Assembly (NCBI GenBank): GCA_023333625.1
Contig: CM041636.1
Location: 44,094,412-44,158,411 of the forward strand
DNA: 64,000 bases
Direction of reading: 5' to 3'
Origin: Bothriochloa decipiens
Lineage: Eukaryota; Streptophyta; Magnoliopsida; Poales; Poaceae
Each line of letters opens with the position of its first letter. Position 1 is the stretch's first letter. The notes under the pieces were generated by a model. The model was not told the DNA's origin. It searched no databases and was given only the letters and a program-made list of their open reading frames with translations. Positions 23,590 to 35,692 of this stretch are shown piece by piece. Made by a program: the position numbers and the translations under genes.

Positions 23590-23850
23590 GGGCGCGAGGG
23601 GACCCGCCCCGAGCAACAACGGCGTCGCGGCCCCGCCCCTGCTCCGGTCCGGCGGCGCCCCTGTTCCGGTTCGGCCGCTGCTCCAGTCCGTCGAAGCCCC
23701 TGCTCCGGTCCGGCCGATCCTCCGGTCCGGCGGCGCCCCTGCTCTGGTCCGACCGCTCCGGTCCGTCGGCGCCCCTGCCCCGGTCCGACCGCAGCTCCGG
23801 TCCGGCGGCGCCCCTGCTCCCGCCCCCGCCCCTGCTCCGGCCTCCAGTTG
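23590..23850. repeat. GC-rich degenerate short-period repeat
   Basis: Phrases built on ctccggtccggcggcgcccctg and ggtccgaccg recur with a period of roughly 30-40 bp. On the minus strand the translated repeat is of the RSRGAAGPEQRPD type. It gives long open frames on several frames at once because stops are rare at this composition, so none is taken as a gene. Confidence 0.7.
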
Positions 23851-24033
23851 TCGTCGCGGGATCTCCATCGGCACCTATGGTGGTGCCGACGTGAGGAGCA
23901 CAAAGCGCGACATGGAGGCGGACCGCGCTGCGGACGAGGACGAGCGCGTTCTCGGCACGGCTGCTGTCGTCCTGCGCCGCCACAGTAGCAGCTTCGGCCA
24001 GCGACCATACCTCCTCTACGTCGGGATCCTTAC

Positions 24034-24211
24034 GTCCAAGTGGGTTGTACGCGATGTAGAGGCCGGCGACGACGGGGCACGCTATGCCGAGCCCGTAGCC
24101 GATGTTGAGCGCCCAGTCCGGGCAGTCCTTGCGCGTGTAGCTCCAGAACAGGGCGCAGCAGTAGTACTGGGCGAAGCAGGTGAATAGAAGAGGAAGAAGA
24201 GGATAAGACAT
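24034..24211 (-). CDS. Possible exon of a small membrane protein, unrecognised
   Basis: Read on the minus strand from ATG at 24211, the sequence encodes MSYPLLPLLFTCFAQYYCCA, then FWSYTRKDCPDWALNIGYG, then LGIACPVVAGLYIAYNPLG. It ends at a good donor (C|GTAAGG, 24034|24033). Two hydrophobic segments separated by a charged Cys-containing loop look protein-like, unlike the low-complexity continuation downstream. An upstream minus-strand segment near 24717-24657 ends in a GTGAGC donor and could be a leader exon. I do not recognise the family and found no next exon. Beyond the donor the frame runs into the GC-rich repeat, so this may be a broken or captured gene piece. Confidence 0.35.
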
Positions 24212-24244
24212 GGAGACCGAGGGGTTTTTCCTAGCCCCAACCAT

Positions 24245-26480
24245 ATATGATGCATCAACTAGCTAGCTAGCTAGCTAAAAAAACATCTGTATCGTCACAC
24301 GTCCGAATTTGAATGAAAAGCTTTAACTTAGCAACAAGTTTCCCTTCATGCTTCCCTCTAGCGCGATTCTTGGTAGAGCATCCAGCTGAGAGAGGCTTCC
24401 AAAAGCTTATAAACGACGTTAATTATACTAACTTACTAAGTACTCCAACACCCTCTACTACGCACCTGCAACAAGTAGAACGTAATGTATGCAGCCCAGC
24501 CCACACCACAGGGACCGAGAATAAAGCAAGTAGTAGGCGCACGCAGTGCATTAAACAAGCTTAGCATCTTCTTGCTCCACAACAAGAGGGAGGGAGGAGT
24601 GGAAGTTGAAGAAGTGAGGAAGCGAAGGGAAGGGTGGTAGCTCACCAAATTGATCATCAGATTCTGCCTCTCCTTTCTTTCTTGCTGCTGCTTTTGCTTT
24701 CTTTCGTGCACCATATAATAGCGTACACAAAGACATGCTTGCTCGCTTGCTTGCGGCGGCTGCTGCTGTGGAACTAAAAGCTGGAGAGAGCTTGCGTCCG
24801 GGAGTGATAAAAAAACGTCGGTGCCTCGGTCAGAGCGAAAATATAAATATATATACTAGTAGGTAGCATAAAAATATCAATAAATGGCAGCAGCAAGCCA
24901 AAGTACTTTGAGTTAGAGTAGGGAGGGAACAAACACTTTCCACATCCATTAAGCATCATCTCCATGTGCCGCTGATGTGTTCTCCAGAAAAAAAAATCAA
25001 TGGCTTAAAAATGGATGGGAGCCATTGAAAGATTCGTACCATTTCTTTTTTTTTCCCAACTAGAGGCCGGCTTTTGCTCCTTCCGTGAACTAAGCAACGT
25101 CTCCGAAATTTTGTCATGACCAACCTATATTATATTTCATCCGTCCAAAAATATAAGGTGCCTTGAGAATTATAGTACATGATGATAAATCAAATGGCGT
25201 ATGTAGTATTCTTTTAATCTTATTGGAGTTACTGTTTTTTTGGGGGGCTCGGTGTAGTGGTTGTTGGGTTAATAATAGATACGAATAGCAACTATGCAAG
25301 TAATTGAGTATGGGATAGTTATTTCACCTAGAATCATTAGGAATTTAGGATACATTTTAAATGCTTCAATATATATCTTTTATTTTAAGATGGAGCTAGA
25401 ACATGGCGATGTATAGGCATAATTAAGTACCTAAAACAAAGGCAAAGAACGGAAGAAGGAAATGCTAAAATTTGGTAGCCTTTAACTGTTGTCCTAAGAG
25501 GCTAATAAGAACCATGATTTGATAGGTTATAGCTATTATCATCACAGCTCAACAAACACTTAGACGTTGCCTTAGCGGAACAATAATGCCATGTACGGAA
25601 GCATGTTCCTCAGCCTCTCTAGTTTCCATCTTGTGCAAGTAATTACACATGATTCGGCTATGGTTAGCTCCACCAGCGGTATAAAATCTCGTGGGCACAC
25701 ATGAGCATGAACACACCAATTGCATAATTAACCAAAAAATAACCAAGAAGTATTAGTAATATTAGATCATAATTATGTGGATGTTTCAAAACAATATTAG
25801 AATTATACGATACAAAATTGAGGAAAAAATCAAAACAACAAAAGAAGACGGAGTAGATGCCATCTCATAGTATGAAATGTTAGAATGTGCAAGTTAATTA
25901 TTGCATCATAAATTTTTAATTACGACTCTGTAGAAATAGAGGGTGTTCGGTTCCACGTCTTACCTTACCACACCATAGATACACGTACCACGGAGGCTAG
26001 GTTGTTGTATGGTTTAAGTAATAAGCCACGGCACGCCGCACGATTCTAAACTTCATTTACCTAATAACTCTCGCCACAACTATTGGCCACACCACAACAT
26101 GGCGTCTAGAAAACACGCCGGAGTTGCCACACCCTCGCCATGATTATCGTGCACGCTGGATGACGAACAGCAAGAGCAAAACGACGCGGAAAAACCTGCG
26201 GCGGACAAAGGCTTGGACGAGAACCAAGCACAACGCAAAATTGCACAAATTAGGTGTGCGTTGGCGTACAACCAAATAAAGAAACAAGCCCCTCACCAGC
26301 AGAGCTGGGTACAGTCGCGGAGTACAGCTAGCAAGCTCCCCTCCTCCGAACCAAAAAAAAAAAATACCAAAAGCAGCATGGGGGGCGAAGAAGAGAAAAG
26401 AAAGCGATCATCAAATGGGGGGAGAGAAGAAAAAAAAAATAAAGAGAAACTAGAAAGAGAATAGGACAAAGGGCACTCAA
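24245..26480. other. Intergenic DNA with MITE-like ends
   Basis: Mostly AT-rich. TTCATCCGTCCAAAAATATA near 25136 resembles a Stowaway left end without an evident partner. At about 25941 GGGTGTTCGGTTCC and at about 26221 GAACCAAGCACAAC form a weak inverted pair that could bound a Harbinger-type MITE. No gene is supported. Confidence 0.3.
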
Positions 26481-26714
26481 GTGAAGCGCACCTACCTACC
26501 AAATCCAGGCAGCGCTGCCCCTCCTCCCTCCCCGGCTTTGCAGCCAACCAACCACTCGCGTGGGCCCCACCTCCCACCCCCATCACACTTCACACCACAC
26601 CTACTCGGTCAAAATGCATGGAGCACGGGCCACCATGGCTCTCACAGGAGGTCGGGATCCATCCGGGTCAATGGGGGCCTCACCCCTCGCTCCTCCACCT
26701 CCACCCCCTCCTCG

Positions 26715-26722
26715 TATATAAA
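26715..26722 (+). promoter_or_regulatory. TATA box of the MYB gene
   Basis: TATATAAA lies in a C-rich context about 290 bases before the MYB start codon. It leaves room for a GC-rich 5' UTR of about 260 bases and is the only good TATA between 26500 and 27011. Confidence 0.6.
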
Positions 26723-27010
26723 ACCAACCACCAGTCCCTTCCTCTCCCCCTGCCTGTCTTCTGTTGTTCACGAGAGGCTCGCTCGCGCCGGCCGGCCGCT
26801 CGCTGCTGCTGCAGCACACAACGCCATCGCCGCCACCAGTCCATCCATCGCCGGCGCTCCGGCAGCATCAGTACGTCGTGTCCGCGCGCCCCCTTGTTCC
26901 TCCGGCGAGGAGCCGAGGACGACGCGAGAAGCGGCGGCGGCGGCGGCTGGGGAATCTGTGCGGCGTCCGTCGTCGATCGGTCTCTGCCTCAGGCAGCAGG
27001 GGCGGCAGGC

Positions 27011-28166
27011 ATGGGGAGGTCCCCGTGCTGCGAGCAGGCGCACACCAACAAGGGCGCGTGGACCAAGGAGGAGGACCAGCGCCTCATTGCCTACATCAAG
27101 GCCCACGGCGAGGGCTGCTGGAGATCGCTCCCCAAAGCCGCAGGTGCGTGCGTGCCTAGGACGCGGATCAAGAATCCAAGACATCAAGATTTGTTTGGTT
27201 CTTTGTTTATTGCAAGAAGATGGGTGGGAGTACTCACGGCGGACGGATGGCTGTGCAGGGCTGCTCCGGTGCGGGAAGAGCTGCCGGCTGCGGTGGATCA
27301 ACTACCTGCGCCCGGACCTCAAGCGCGGCAACTTCACCGAGGAGGAGGACGAGCTTATCATCAAGTTCCACGAGCTCTTCGGCAACAAGTACGCTGCCTT
27401 TGCCTTGCCTGCAGGACGTGTTTCCATTTCCATGTGCAATAAACAAAGATTAAAAAAGAACAGGAGCATTTCAAACAACTGTCCCTAATCCCTGATCGTG
27501 TATACATGGTTCTGCAGGTGGTCGCTCATCGCCGGGAGGCTGCCGGGGAGGACGGACAACGAGATCAAGAACTACTGGAACACGCACATCAAGCGGAAGC
27601 TCCTGGCGCGCGGCATGGACCCGCAGACCCACCGCCCGCTCGCCGCCGCCAGCACGCCCGCGGGGCAGCAGCATTACCAGCTGGAGGCACAGAAGCGGGC
27701 AGCGGCCGCCGGCAGCACTGGCGTTGGCCCGGGCGGCCATCCGCACCACCACCGCCACCACCACCAGGCCCATCCGCATCCGCAGCAGGACGTCATCTCC
27801 ACCTCGCCGGAGGCCGCCGCCTGCAGCAGCCGTAGCAGCGACGACGAGCCGCGGTCCGCCACGCCGACGCCGACACCACCACCCCGGCGCCACCTCGACA
27901 TCGACCTCAACCTGTCCATCAGCCTCGCGGCGTACCAGCCGCCGGACGAGGAAACCGGCAGCATCAAGTCGGAGACAGCGGCGGCGGGCGGCACCAATGC
28001 GACGGCGGCGGCGGTGTGCCTGTGCCTCAACAGCCTCGGGTACCGGCCGGGCGTCGAGTGCGTCTGCGGCAACGGCAGCGGCGGCGGCGGCGGCGGCTCC
28101 TCCCAGTCCCAGCAATGGGCTCGGAATTTTTTACAGGCGGCGGCGCCCTGCTACAGAGGAGAATAG
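27011..28166 (+). CDS. R2R3-MYB transcription factor, subgroup 4 repressor type
   Basis: Exons 27011-27143, 27259-27388 and 27518-28166 (GT-AG introns at the conserved R2R3-MYB sites) give 303 residues. The protein starts MGRSPCCEQAHTNKGAWTKE and contains full R2 and R3 repeats to about residue 115. R3 holds the bHLH-contact signature ELIIKFHELFGNKWSLIAGR. After it come the subgroup 4 C1 motif (LLARGMDPQTHRPL), a His-rich stretch, an EAR-type repression motif (LDIDLNLSIS, about 214-224), and a Cys cluster CLCLNSLGYRPGVECVC (about 255-271), the zinc-finger-like motif of this subgroup. Subgroup 4 proteins (AtMYB4, maize MYB31/42) repress phenylpropanoid and lignin genes in the nucleus; the exact ortholog is not claimed. 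Poly-His and poly-Gly runs (28078-28097) are unstable tracts. The gene looks intact. Confidence 0.95.
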
Positions 28167-29799
28167 TAGTATAGTGTCAAGAAGAGTGATCAGTGAGACG
28201 ACAGTGACATAAGTGGGAGGGTTATTGCTGAGAGAGGGAGGGAGGGGGCAGGGCAGATATGATAGTTAACTAGTAGTAGTAGTACCAGCAAAAGCCACAC
28301 ATGTTTAGGCTTTAGCAGCTCTCTTTGTAACATGCATCATGGGTTATGAGGAGAAGATGTGCTCTTGTCTTGTCGTTTCTGGTCTCGGACAAAGTGATCA
28401 TGCCATGCCCCTCCTCAACAAATCATCTTGGCGACATGCATAGCATAGAGTAGTTGGTTGGAGTAGTACTGTAGTACTAGCATGCATCAGTTGATGACTT
28501 GCAGACTTGCAGTTGTGCTGTTCTACCAACCAGCTTCTTGTCTTTAAGACTGGACATGGACAATGGACATGCAGTAGGTTTACCATCTTTCTTTCAAGTT
28601 TATAGCTCAAGAGAATACTTACTCCAGGTGTAGTTTCATGATCTTTCATCACCTAGAGTAGATGTGCTTACAAAGAAACAGTAGACATGCCATCTGGGAC
28701 AAGAAACAGCAGTACAAAGACCAAAACGCATCAGTAGCCATGCATACATGGCTGCCTTGCCGAGAGATGCAGATTCTGGTTGCTGGAAGTAGTTAATGGA
28801 GTTTTGTGCGGCTGGTGGGTGGTTATGGACAAGCCAGGTTCCTGGATGTCTGCAGCCACATGAGCACTTGGACGGTGCTCAGTCAGAAACAGAAAAGCTC
28901 GGTGCCGGTTTTTGGTTTCAGAAAAGCTTGTCTTGCAGAGGGAGGGAAGAGCTGGAGCTGGCCAGTTGGGAGCATGTGAGGAGTGAAATGAGATGCCCTT
29001 CCTTCCACTGGTTGGTTCGGTAGGTGGGTAGGTACAAGGGGCGGAAGGGATGTGAATGCAGGGCATAAAGTGCCACGGAGGAGCGCCAAGGATTGGGTTT
29101 AGGGGGACGTGCCTTTGTTTGGTTTCTTATTAATGACCTAACTGGTCGGAGCAAAGGCATGAGATGAGCAATTGAGCATGGGGACGGTGGATGGCGGTGG
29201 TTGGTGGTCTCATTGCTAGTTTAATCATGGGTCAGGATCGCTGCTGCTCTAGGAGGAGTAGGAGTACTAGTCTGTCCATTGGCAGGTAGTAGCAGGACAA
29301 GATCCAAGCAAGGTTTCAGGCTTTTGGTGGATAGTGGGGCGCCTGCAATGGTGATCTGATCTTCCTCAGTTTAAGCACAGCAGCTAGCAGTGGTCTTCTG
29401 GGGTAAACTCTCCATTCTCTCGATGTTGTTCTAACGAAACCTCTTCGTCTCAGACTATCCGTAGCCACGCTCTTTTAAATCTCTCCTCCAAAAATAATAT
29501 TCTGTCATGATCATCGATATTCTCTTCTCTGTACCAAATTCTCTCACACCCACACATCCTTTAAATCATCCTTTATACACTGTGAGGCCCACTAGTCCAG
29601 TTTTTTTTTACTTTTTTTTACTTTTTCTTTTCTCTTCCCTTTCTTTTTCCCCTCTCATCCTTGCCTTATCCATTCGAGCAGCCGCCGCCTCTTCCTGCCG
29701 CCACCGCCGCCCAGCCCCTCCTCCTCCCTCTCCGGCGATCAGCGCGGTAGCCGGCGGGCGAGCTCGCAGCGTCAGCTTTCCGTCTCGGCGGCCCTCTCC
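28167..29799. other. MYB 3' region and intergenic DNA
   Basis: The 3' UTR of the MYB gene and spacer. No further gene is supported; open frames on the minus strand (28731-29160) overlap one another and show no domain. Confidence 0.4.
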
Positions 29800-30160
29800 T
29801 CCTCCCTCTCCGGCTGGCGCGGTCAGCGCAGTGGCCGGCGGCCCTCTCCTCCTCCGACCGACGCAGGGGAGCTCGGGGCAAGGCGGCCCTCTCCTCCTCC
29901 CTCTCCGGCTGGCGCGGTCAACGCAGTGGCCGGCGGCCCTCTACTCCGACCGGCGCAGGGGAGCTCGGGACAGGGGGGCCCTTTCCTCCTCCCTCTCCGG
30001 CTGGCGCGGTCAGCGCAGTGGCTGGCGGCCCTCTCCTCCGACGACCGGCGCAGGGGAGCTCGGGGTAGGGCGGCCCTCTCCTCCTCCCTCTCCGGCATGG
30101 ACGAGATCGAGCTCACCGGCGGCGCCCGTGCCCTCCTCCGCCATGGACGAGATCGAGCTC
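29800..30160. repeat. GC-rich minisatellite, period about 92-95 bp
   Basis: CGGCTGGCGCGGTCARCGCAG begins at 29811, 29906 and 29998, and a broken fourth start lies near 30093, giving steps of 95, 92 and 95 bases. Each unit also carries gcaggggagctcggg and ggccctctcctcctcc. It is followed by a 46-bp direct duplication starting ATGGACGAGATCGAGCTC (30097 and 30143). Steps that are not multiples of three change the frame between units, so the long open frame over it is not a conserved protein. Confidence 0.85.
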
Positions 30161-30463
30161 TCAGCCGTCGTTCACGCCCTCTTCCCCGCAGCCATCGGTG
30201 CTACTCGGGGAGGGCCGCCGCGTGCGACTCCTCCTGCTCCCTCGGAGCTCACGATAGGGACCGGGGGGACGAGCGCGCGCAGCTAGCAGCGGGGCGGCGC
30301 GCGCGGGCCAGCGCTGCGGCGCTCGTAGGTGAGGCCTGGAGCGAGGAGCACGGCGGCGAGCGGGCTCCTCCCGCCATCCCCTTCTCTCTCCTCTACCTGC
30401 TCTTGGCGCGGACGGGAAGCGCGGGCCCCACTGATTCCCGGGAGGCGCCGTACATCCTGCATA

Positions 30464-30557
30464 GGCTGTGTTCGGCAGGTGCACAAGCCGGCTTGTGCTG
30501 GCTGGTGCTACAGTGCCGTGTGAGATGCCGTTCAGCCGGCACCAGCCGAACGGAGCC
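30464..30557. mobile_element. Short MITE with about 19-bp inverted termini
   Basis: The left end is GGCTGTGTTCGGCAGGTGC. The reverse complement of the right end is GGCTCCGTTCGGCTGGTGC. The element is about 94 bp and flanked by ATA on both sides. Its superfamily is uncertain. Confidence 0.6.
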
Positions 30558-30825
30558 ATAGCCCCAGGACCGGAGGCCGTCCTGAGGTTGCCAGGACCTC
30601 TCCCAGGACCCCGCTACGGCGTTTCCTTCCTGGTCTCAGGAGGATCCTCCACTACAGTTATCATTGCTAACTGTTTCTGCAGGCTAGCTCCCTGTTTGGA
30701 GAAGGCATGTTTTAAGCATTTTCATTTCATCTCCTTTCTTTGTGGTAATATAGTAGTACTTTCTTGACGGAAATAATTGAAAGAAATTGGATGTTACTTG
30801 TTCTACTCAATCATACTATATGTCA

Positions 30826-30930
30826 TATTCGTTTGGTCATTTCAGCGCTTTCAGCCAGTGATCTAGTGTTTTTCTCTCACAGGAAACCGGCATCAGCCAT
30901 AATCAGTCACCACAAACGGCCAAGCGAACA
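30826..30930. mobile_element. hAT-like MITE
   Basis: The left end ATTCGTTTGGTCATTTCAG and the reverse complement of the right end TGTTCGCTTGGCCGTTTGTG are partial inverted repeats. The core GTGTTTTTCTCTCACA is one I associate with an abundant hAT MITE family of panicoid grasses. The 8-bp target duplication is no longer clear. Confidence 0.6.
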
Positions 30931-31580
30931 AGACAATAGTTGAAGCCAAATATTATATTCTCTTAGGTCTCTCATCATGTCTCGGGTCGAACCAAAGGCG
31001 AGGCCTGATAGTAAATAAATAGATTTATTACGAGTGCCGCAGCAAAGGTAAAATTCTTGGCCATTTGTTTTTCCTTGTGTGACGTAGCATGATTCTCTAC
31101 TTATCTTGTAATATAAGCAAGGCACATCAGTTAAAAAAACTGATGTTAATTCTTCCTTAGTCGCTGCCAAATGTCACCCCACCCATATTTTTCAAGATTC
31201 GCGATATCTGAATCCCATGGTGACAAAATATGAGCAGGTAGGAGAATTCTTTGCTGGGAAACTACTAGTCTGATAATATACTACTGCAGTGCTCTGTTTT
31301 TTGTGCGAAAATGTAGTGCTCTGCTTTTATACGGTTGTTTTTTATATGGCATTTAGTATATATATAAAGGAAACGGATTGTTTTAGTACATTTCCATTTG
31401 TCGTAAACGTCAACTAGTAATGTTGACAAGAGGGAGTTGTTAGCAGGCTGATGTTAGTAAGAGAGATCACAAGACTAATAAACTTAGCTATCAAGTTGAT
31501 GCATACCAATTGGGCTATTAATATTAGTAACAGGTCACTGGAAAGATCGGGTGAAAGAGATAGTCATATATATGTATTCA

Positions 31581-31822
31581 GGTCTTGTTTAGATCGTGGA
31601 AAAAAATGAACCCGATGAATAGTATTATTTTCGTCTTATTTGACAAATATTATCCGATCATGGACCAACTAGGCTCAAAAGATTCATCTCGTGATTTTTA
31701 ACTAAACTGTGTAATTAATTATTTTTTTACCTACATTTAATGCTCTATGCAAGCAGCTAAATATTGATGTGATGGAGAGAGAGTGAAAAAATTATAACTT
31801 TTGGAGGGATCTAAACATGGCC
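31581..31822. mobile_element. hAT-type MITE (TTGTTTAGATC termini)
   Basis: It starts GGTCTTGTTTAGATC and ends GATCTAAACATGGCC, inverted with two mismatches over 15 bp and enclosing about 240 bp of AT-rich DNA. It resembles a widespread grass MITE family with GGCCTTGTTTAGATC ends. Confidence 0.7.
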
Positions 31823-34800
31823 TCAGTCTGCAAACAGCATGTCCTGTGAGATACATACCTCATTTTTCTCCAGGTGCAGCCTCGGTATGAAGTGGTGATA
31901 TAATGGACTAAACTGAAGCAACTGCCAAAGTTAGTCTTCACCTATAGAGCAGAATAGATTATGTAACAGTCAATATCATAAGTACACTTTGTGTAAAAAA
32001 TATCATAAGTACACAGATGACAGATCTCATCACATCTGCACCGTGTAGGAATGCACGTGACACCTGTGTATTCGAGGACTCTCCCGTGTTTGTCCTTGCG
32101 AAAACTATTCCCTCTTGAGATCTCTGTGGTTTTTCTGCGTCCAAGTTATATCACTTGATTGAAGGCACATGCGCATACATACATGATACTGGATCTCCCT
32201 AATAATATAGTAATATGTCTAAATGGGAGCAATTTAAAACTGATACACCCAGTAGAGTCCCAGTGGTTGTTGCTGCAAGCTAAGCCTGTTCATTTGAACA
32301 ATGCCAAAGCTAAACATTGACTTCATCACGCACAAACACTCCTATGGGAAAAAGAACTGGCTCATCTTGTCTAGTCAAATCGCACGCCCATGTGGCCAAC
32401 AGAGAACGAGTCCAGTAGCAACATATGGCATTAAGTAAGATATCTACTGATTTTTTGATACATGTCTGAAAATTTGTATCTTTCGAACTGACAGCTGCTA
32501 AAAGATTTCCACAATTTTGAAAATTTGAACCGGGGAGGACTTTGAGCCATCGATCCAATAATTATCTTGGCTTGGGGTTAAAAGTTGTCCAATTCTTGGA
32601 AAAGAAAGTTTCCTCGCAGGCAGGAAAGCACCATGCTAGTGACTTGAACCTTCCACCCAATGCCTCCATTCATGCATAAGATTGCTGACTCACTGTAAGT
32701 GTACAATGACCTGTGATCTACTGACAAGATGAAATATTTACAGGTTGGCCGGAAGGACAGGACCCTATGTAAAACTTTCTAACGAGCAGTGACCGCGGAC
32801 GGAGGAGCAAAATGCAAATGCAAAAATAGAAAAGAAAATAAGAGAAAAGGTGGCAAGGAATCTCTGTGACTGCAAAAGTTCCTTCCCATTTGACCACCCT
32901 ACCTGAGTGCATGGTGGCGCAAATATATTCTTAGACCCCTCAACAATCACCAAAAAAAGGACACGAATGACAAAACAATCGCACCCACGTATGAGGCATT
33001 ATTCCCTCTTTTCCCCCCTTGTGCTGACCCACTGTCACAGTGGCTCGCTCGACCAAGTGTGGACCTCCATCCATGATCCATCCATATTCTTAGCGGATGA
33101 TGATTCACTATGTTCCTCCCGGATAGGCGCGAATTTAAACCGCAATGTCCTACGCCTATGAACATGCAGCAGTACCCCATGGCACTTGAATCATTCCAGA
33201 TCAGATGATCCGATCGGCGATGGCGGTCGCGTTTATGGTTGTCCCTTCTGAATTTGCATCGATCTGCCTTGTCGACCACTCAAAATGATCATATTCAACT
33301 CACTTGAAAATGAATTCCGAATCTTCCTGGCCGGTGCCCAGAATACAACCAGGACCAGGCCAACTTGGTCGGAGATGACTCTAGCAATTGCAATGGATGG
33401 ACAGGGAGTGGAGAATAAGCGCTAAGGTTTTCAAGGCAAGGGGAAACTTGGGACTGGGCAGCGGTAGTTGGTAGTTGGTAGGCCACGTGACATCACCCCC
33501 AAAAGACACCAGCAGCCACAGCCGAATCCCCGGGCCTGTGCTTCTGCGTGCACCCTCAGTTGCCAATTGCTCCCACCATCTCATCTCCGACCTCAACCAT
33601 CCTTTTCAAGCATCATTTTCCAATGGCTGAGCGAGGTTATTTTTCTTTGAAAAAGCGCTCTCCGTTGTTGCTGGGGCTTACCTTCTAGAAGCCCAAGTGA
33701 GGTGACCCCAACACCCCACCCCCAATCACTGACTTCCCAAGAGTGGTCAGTGAGTGGATACAACATCTATTTGCAAGCAAGTATCTCTATCAGTGATCTA
33801 CTAACCGAGCGGCAATGGATGCGAAAAGGCAGCTGATATTGCGGGTCACCTAATTTTTTCCCCAGAGAAAAAGGACCAGCTGCTACAGTCCAGGGAAAGT
33901 TGAAAGTGATACCAGCCGGCCATTTTTGTAGTCTTAATTAGCCCGAGGCAGCAAAAATCCAACACCCTATCGATTACTGACTTTAGTGGAACTCCAATAT
34001 GCAACCTTTTCTGTTAAGTTACACGGTTTCGGATCATCATCCTGGCCCGCCCAACCATTGTTAAATGGTCAGGGTCAGGGTCGATGCCTCTAAACCTTGG
34101 TGCACATCATCTAAGATCTTGTCACCCAAATAGCGTGGTACGATATCCAGTGAATTAACCCATAGCGAATATGCTAGTCTTTTTTGTTTGAGAATAAAAG
34201 CGATCTTATCTTCCTGCTAAACCATCCAAAGCCCAATCTCACTTAAGAGCTTGGTCATTTTGCCCATGTATCTAAATGAGTGTGCTGTGTACACACCTGG
34301 TTATATAGAAGACAACATGCGTGCTTTGAGTATAGGAACACAGTCCAGCAACATGAATACACATCCTCACATATTGGCATAAGTAACCTGCAAAGACCAC
34401 ATGTAAACCATAAAGCTGTGATTACATAAATAGTCTTGTTCAGTCTGTCACTTTCTTAAAGGTAGCTTGGAAGTTGGAAAGTGCTAAGAAAACAATACCT
34501 TACAGCAGCTTTCGAAGACTACGGCCGAAGTAAATGAAATAGTAAAAGCTACAGGTATTATCAAGTCATGATTCTTCATTCAAGCTGTTCAGGACCATTC
34601 GGTGAACTCTGATGTATGTTGTGAAAAAAGGCAACCACCGAAACTGCCAGATCACACATAACATAGGTCACAGTAATCTGCGTGACAAGGAAGGCCCAAC
34701 AAAAAGTGCTAAGATTAAGACATCATACACCCCTTTTGCACTATCTCCAAATCACATCAAGAATATATCAGATGCACTTATCTTTGCAAAAAGAAACAAA

Positions 34801-35553
34801 AGCAAGTGCATGAGCTTAATGATTCTGCTGAAAACAGTTAAGTGATAAAACTGCATATCTAGCCGTCAGAATACTTGTTGCAAAAATACCGCTAATCTAT
34901 CCACACATATTCTTGTCTGCACTGACAGCAACCCCACCAACCCATTGCGGCTGATCTTAGCTTTACACCTTTTGTTTTAGTGGCCCCCCTGCGATGAAGA
35001 CTTGTCACAGTGACCTCCATTTGTGTTAACGGAATAGCCTCTAGTAGTTGTAACAACTAACCAGTTACTTTTTCTGCAACTGTTGACTGTTGAGCTAGTA
35101 GTCTCACAACAAAAGGTAGATTCAATGAACTAGTACTGCAGTTAAAGCAGAAGAACTGTAACGAACAAGGCAGTATATCGAGCACATGTGCAGCAGGTTG
35201 TTTTCTTCTAAAGTCAAAATGCAACTTTATTCATCGCTCTAAAGACCTGGCATAGGTACTCCATTATGGAGCACCAGAACCACTGGTGAGATTCTCCCCA
35301 ATCGACAAGGCAAAATGCGCAGCTGGTTTGACTGCATGCCAAATTGCTTCTCAATCTTTTCCGACATGCAGCACACATGACATGAGCGGAGCAGATAAGT
35401 GCACAACTACCTTTTCCAGATGAAAATGAAAGTCACATAAGCTTTTGGATAAAGATGTTTTCCAAAGGAAAAGAGAAGAAAAGATGTAAAGATGTTTTGA
35501 CATTCATACTACGTAGGATGAATTAGGTACGGTCTAGTGAAGGTTCTACCTAT
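31823..35553. other. Intergenic DNA
   Basis: AT-rich spacer. Open frames of 60-110 codons (for example 32310-32558 minus, 32947-33279 minus, 34612-34845 plus) show no domain, no good splice context and no compositional coding signal. I see no supported gene. Confidence 0.4.
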
Positions 35554-35567
35554 GACTATGAGAAGGA

Positions 35568-35678
35568 TTAAAGGGGCGTACCCAGTGCCGTAGGCTCCCG
35601 CACTGCGGGGTCTGGGGAAGGAAAAATAGCCAGCAGCCATCCCTGCACAAATGTGCAAAGGCTGGGGCTTGAACCCTG
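35568..35678 (-). mobile_element. 5'-truncated SINE with perfect 14-bp target duplication
   Basis: GACTATGAGAAGGA occurs at 35554-35567 and 35679-35692. On the minus strand the insert starts at the B box (CCAGGGTTCAAGCCCC), continues CAGCCTTTGCACATTTGTGC and CTTCCCCAGACCCCGCAGTG, and ends GGGTACGCCCCTTT. It is the same family as the copies at 40411 and 56016 but lacks the A-box half, so it was inserted already truncated. Confidence 0.85.
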
Positions 35679-35692
35679 GACTATGAGAAGGA

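Noticed and set aside
27471..28115. Minus-strand 214-codon frame opposite the MYB gene
   Set aside because: Antisense shadow of the GC-rich MYB third exon.
29507..30286. A 259-codon Pro/Ser-rich frame
   Set aside because: It crosses the minisatellite whose unit length is not a multiple of three, and has no recognisable domain.
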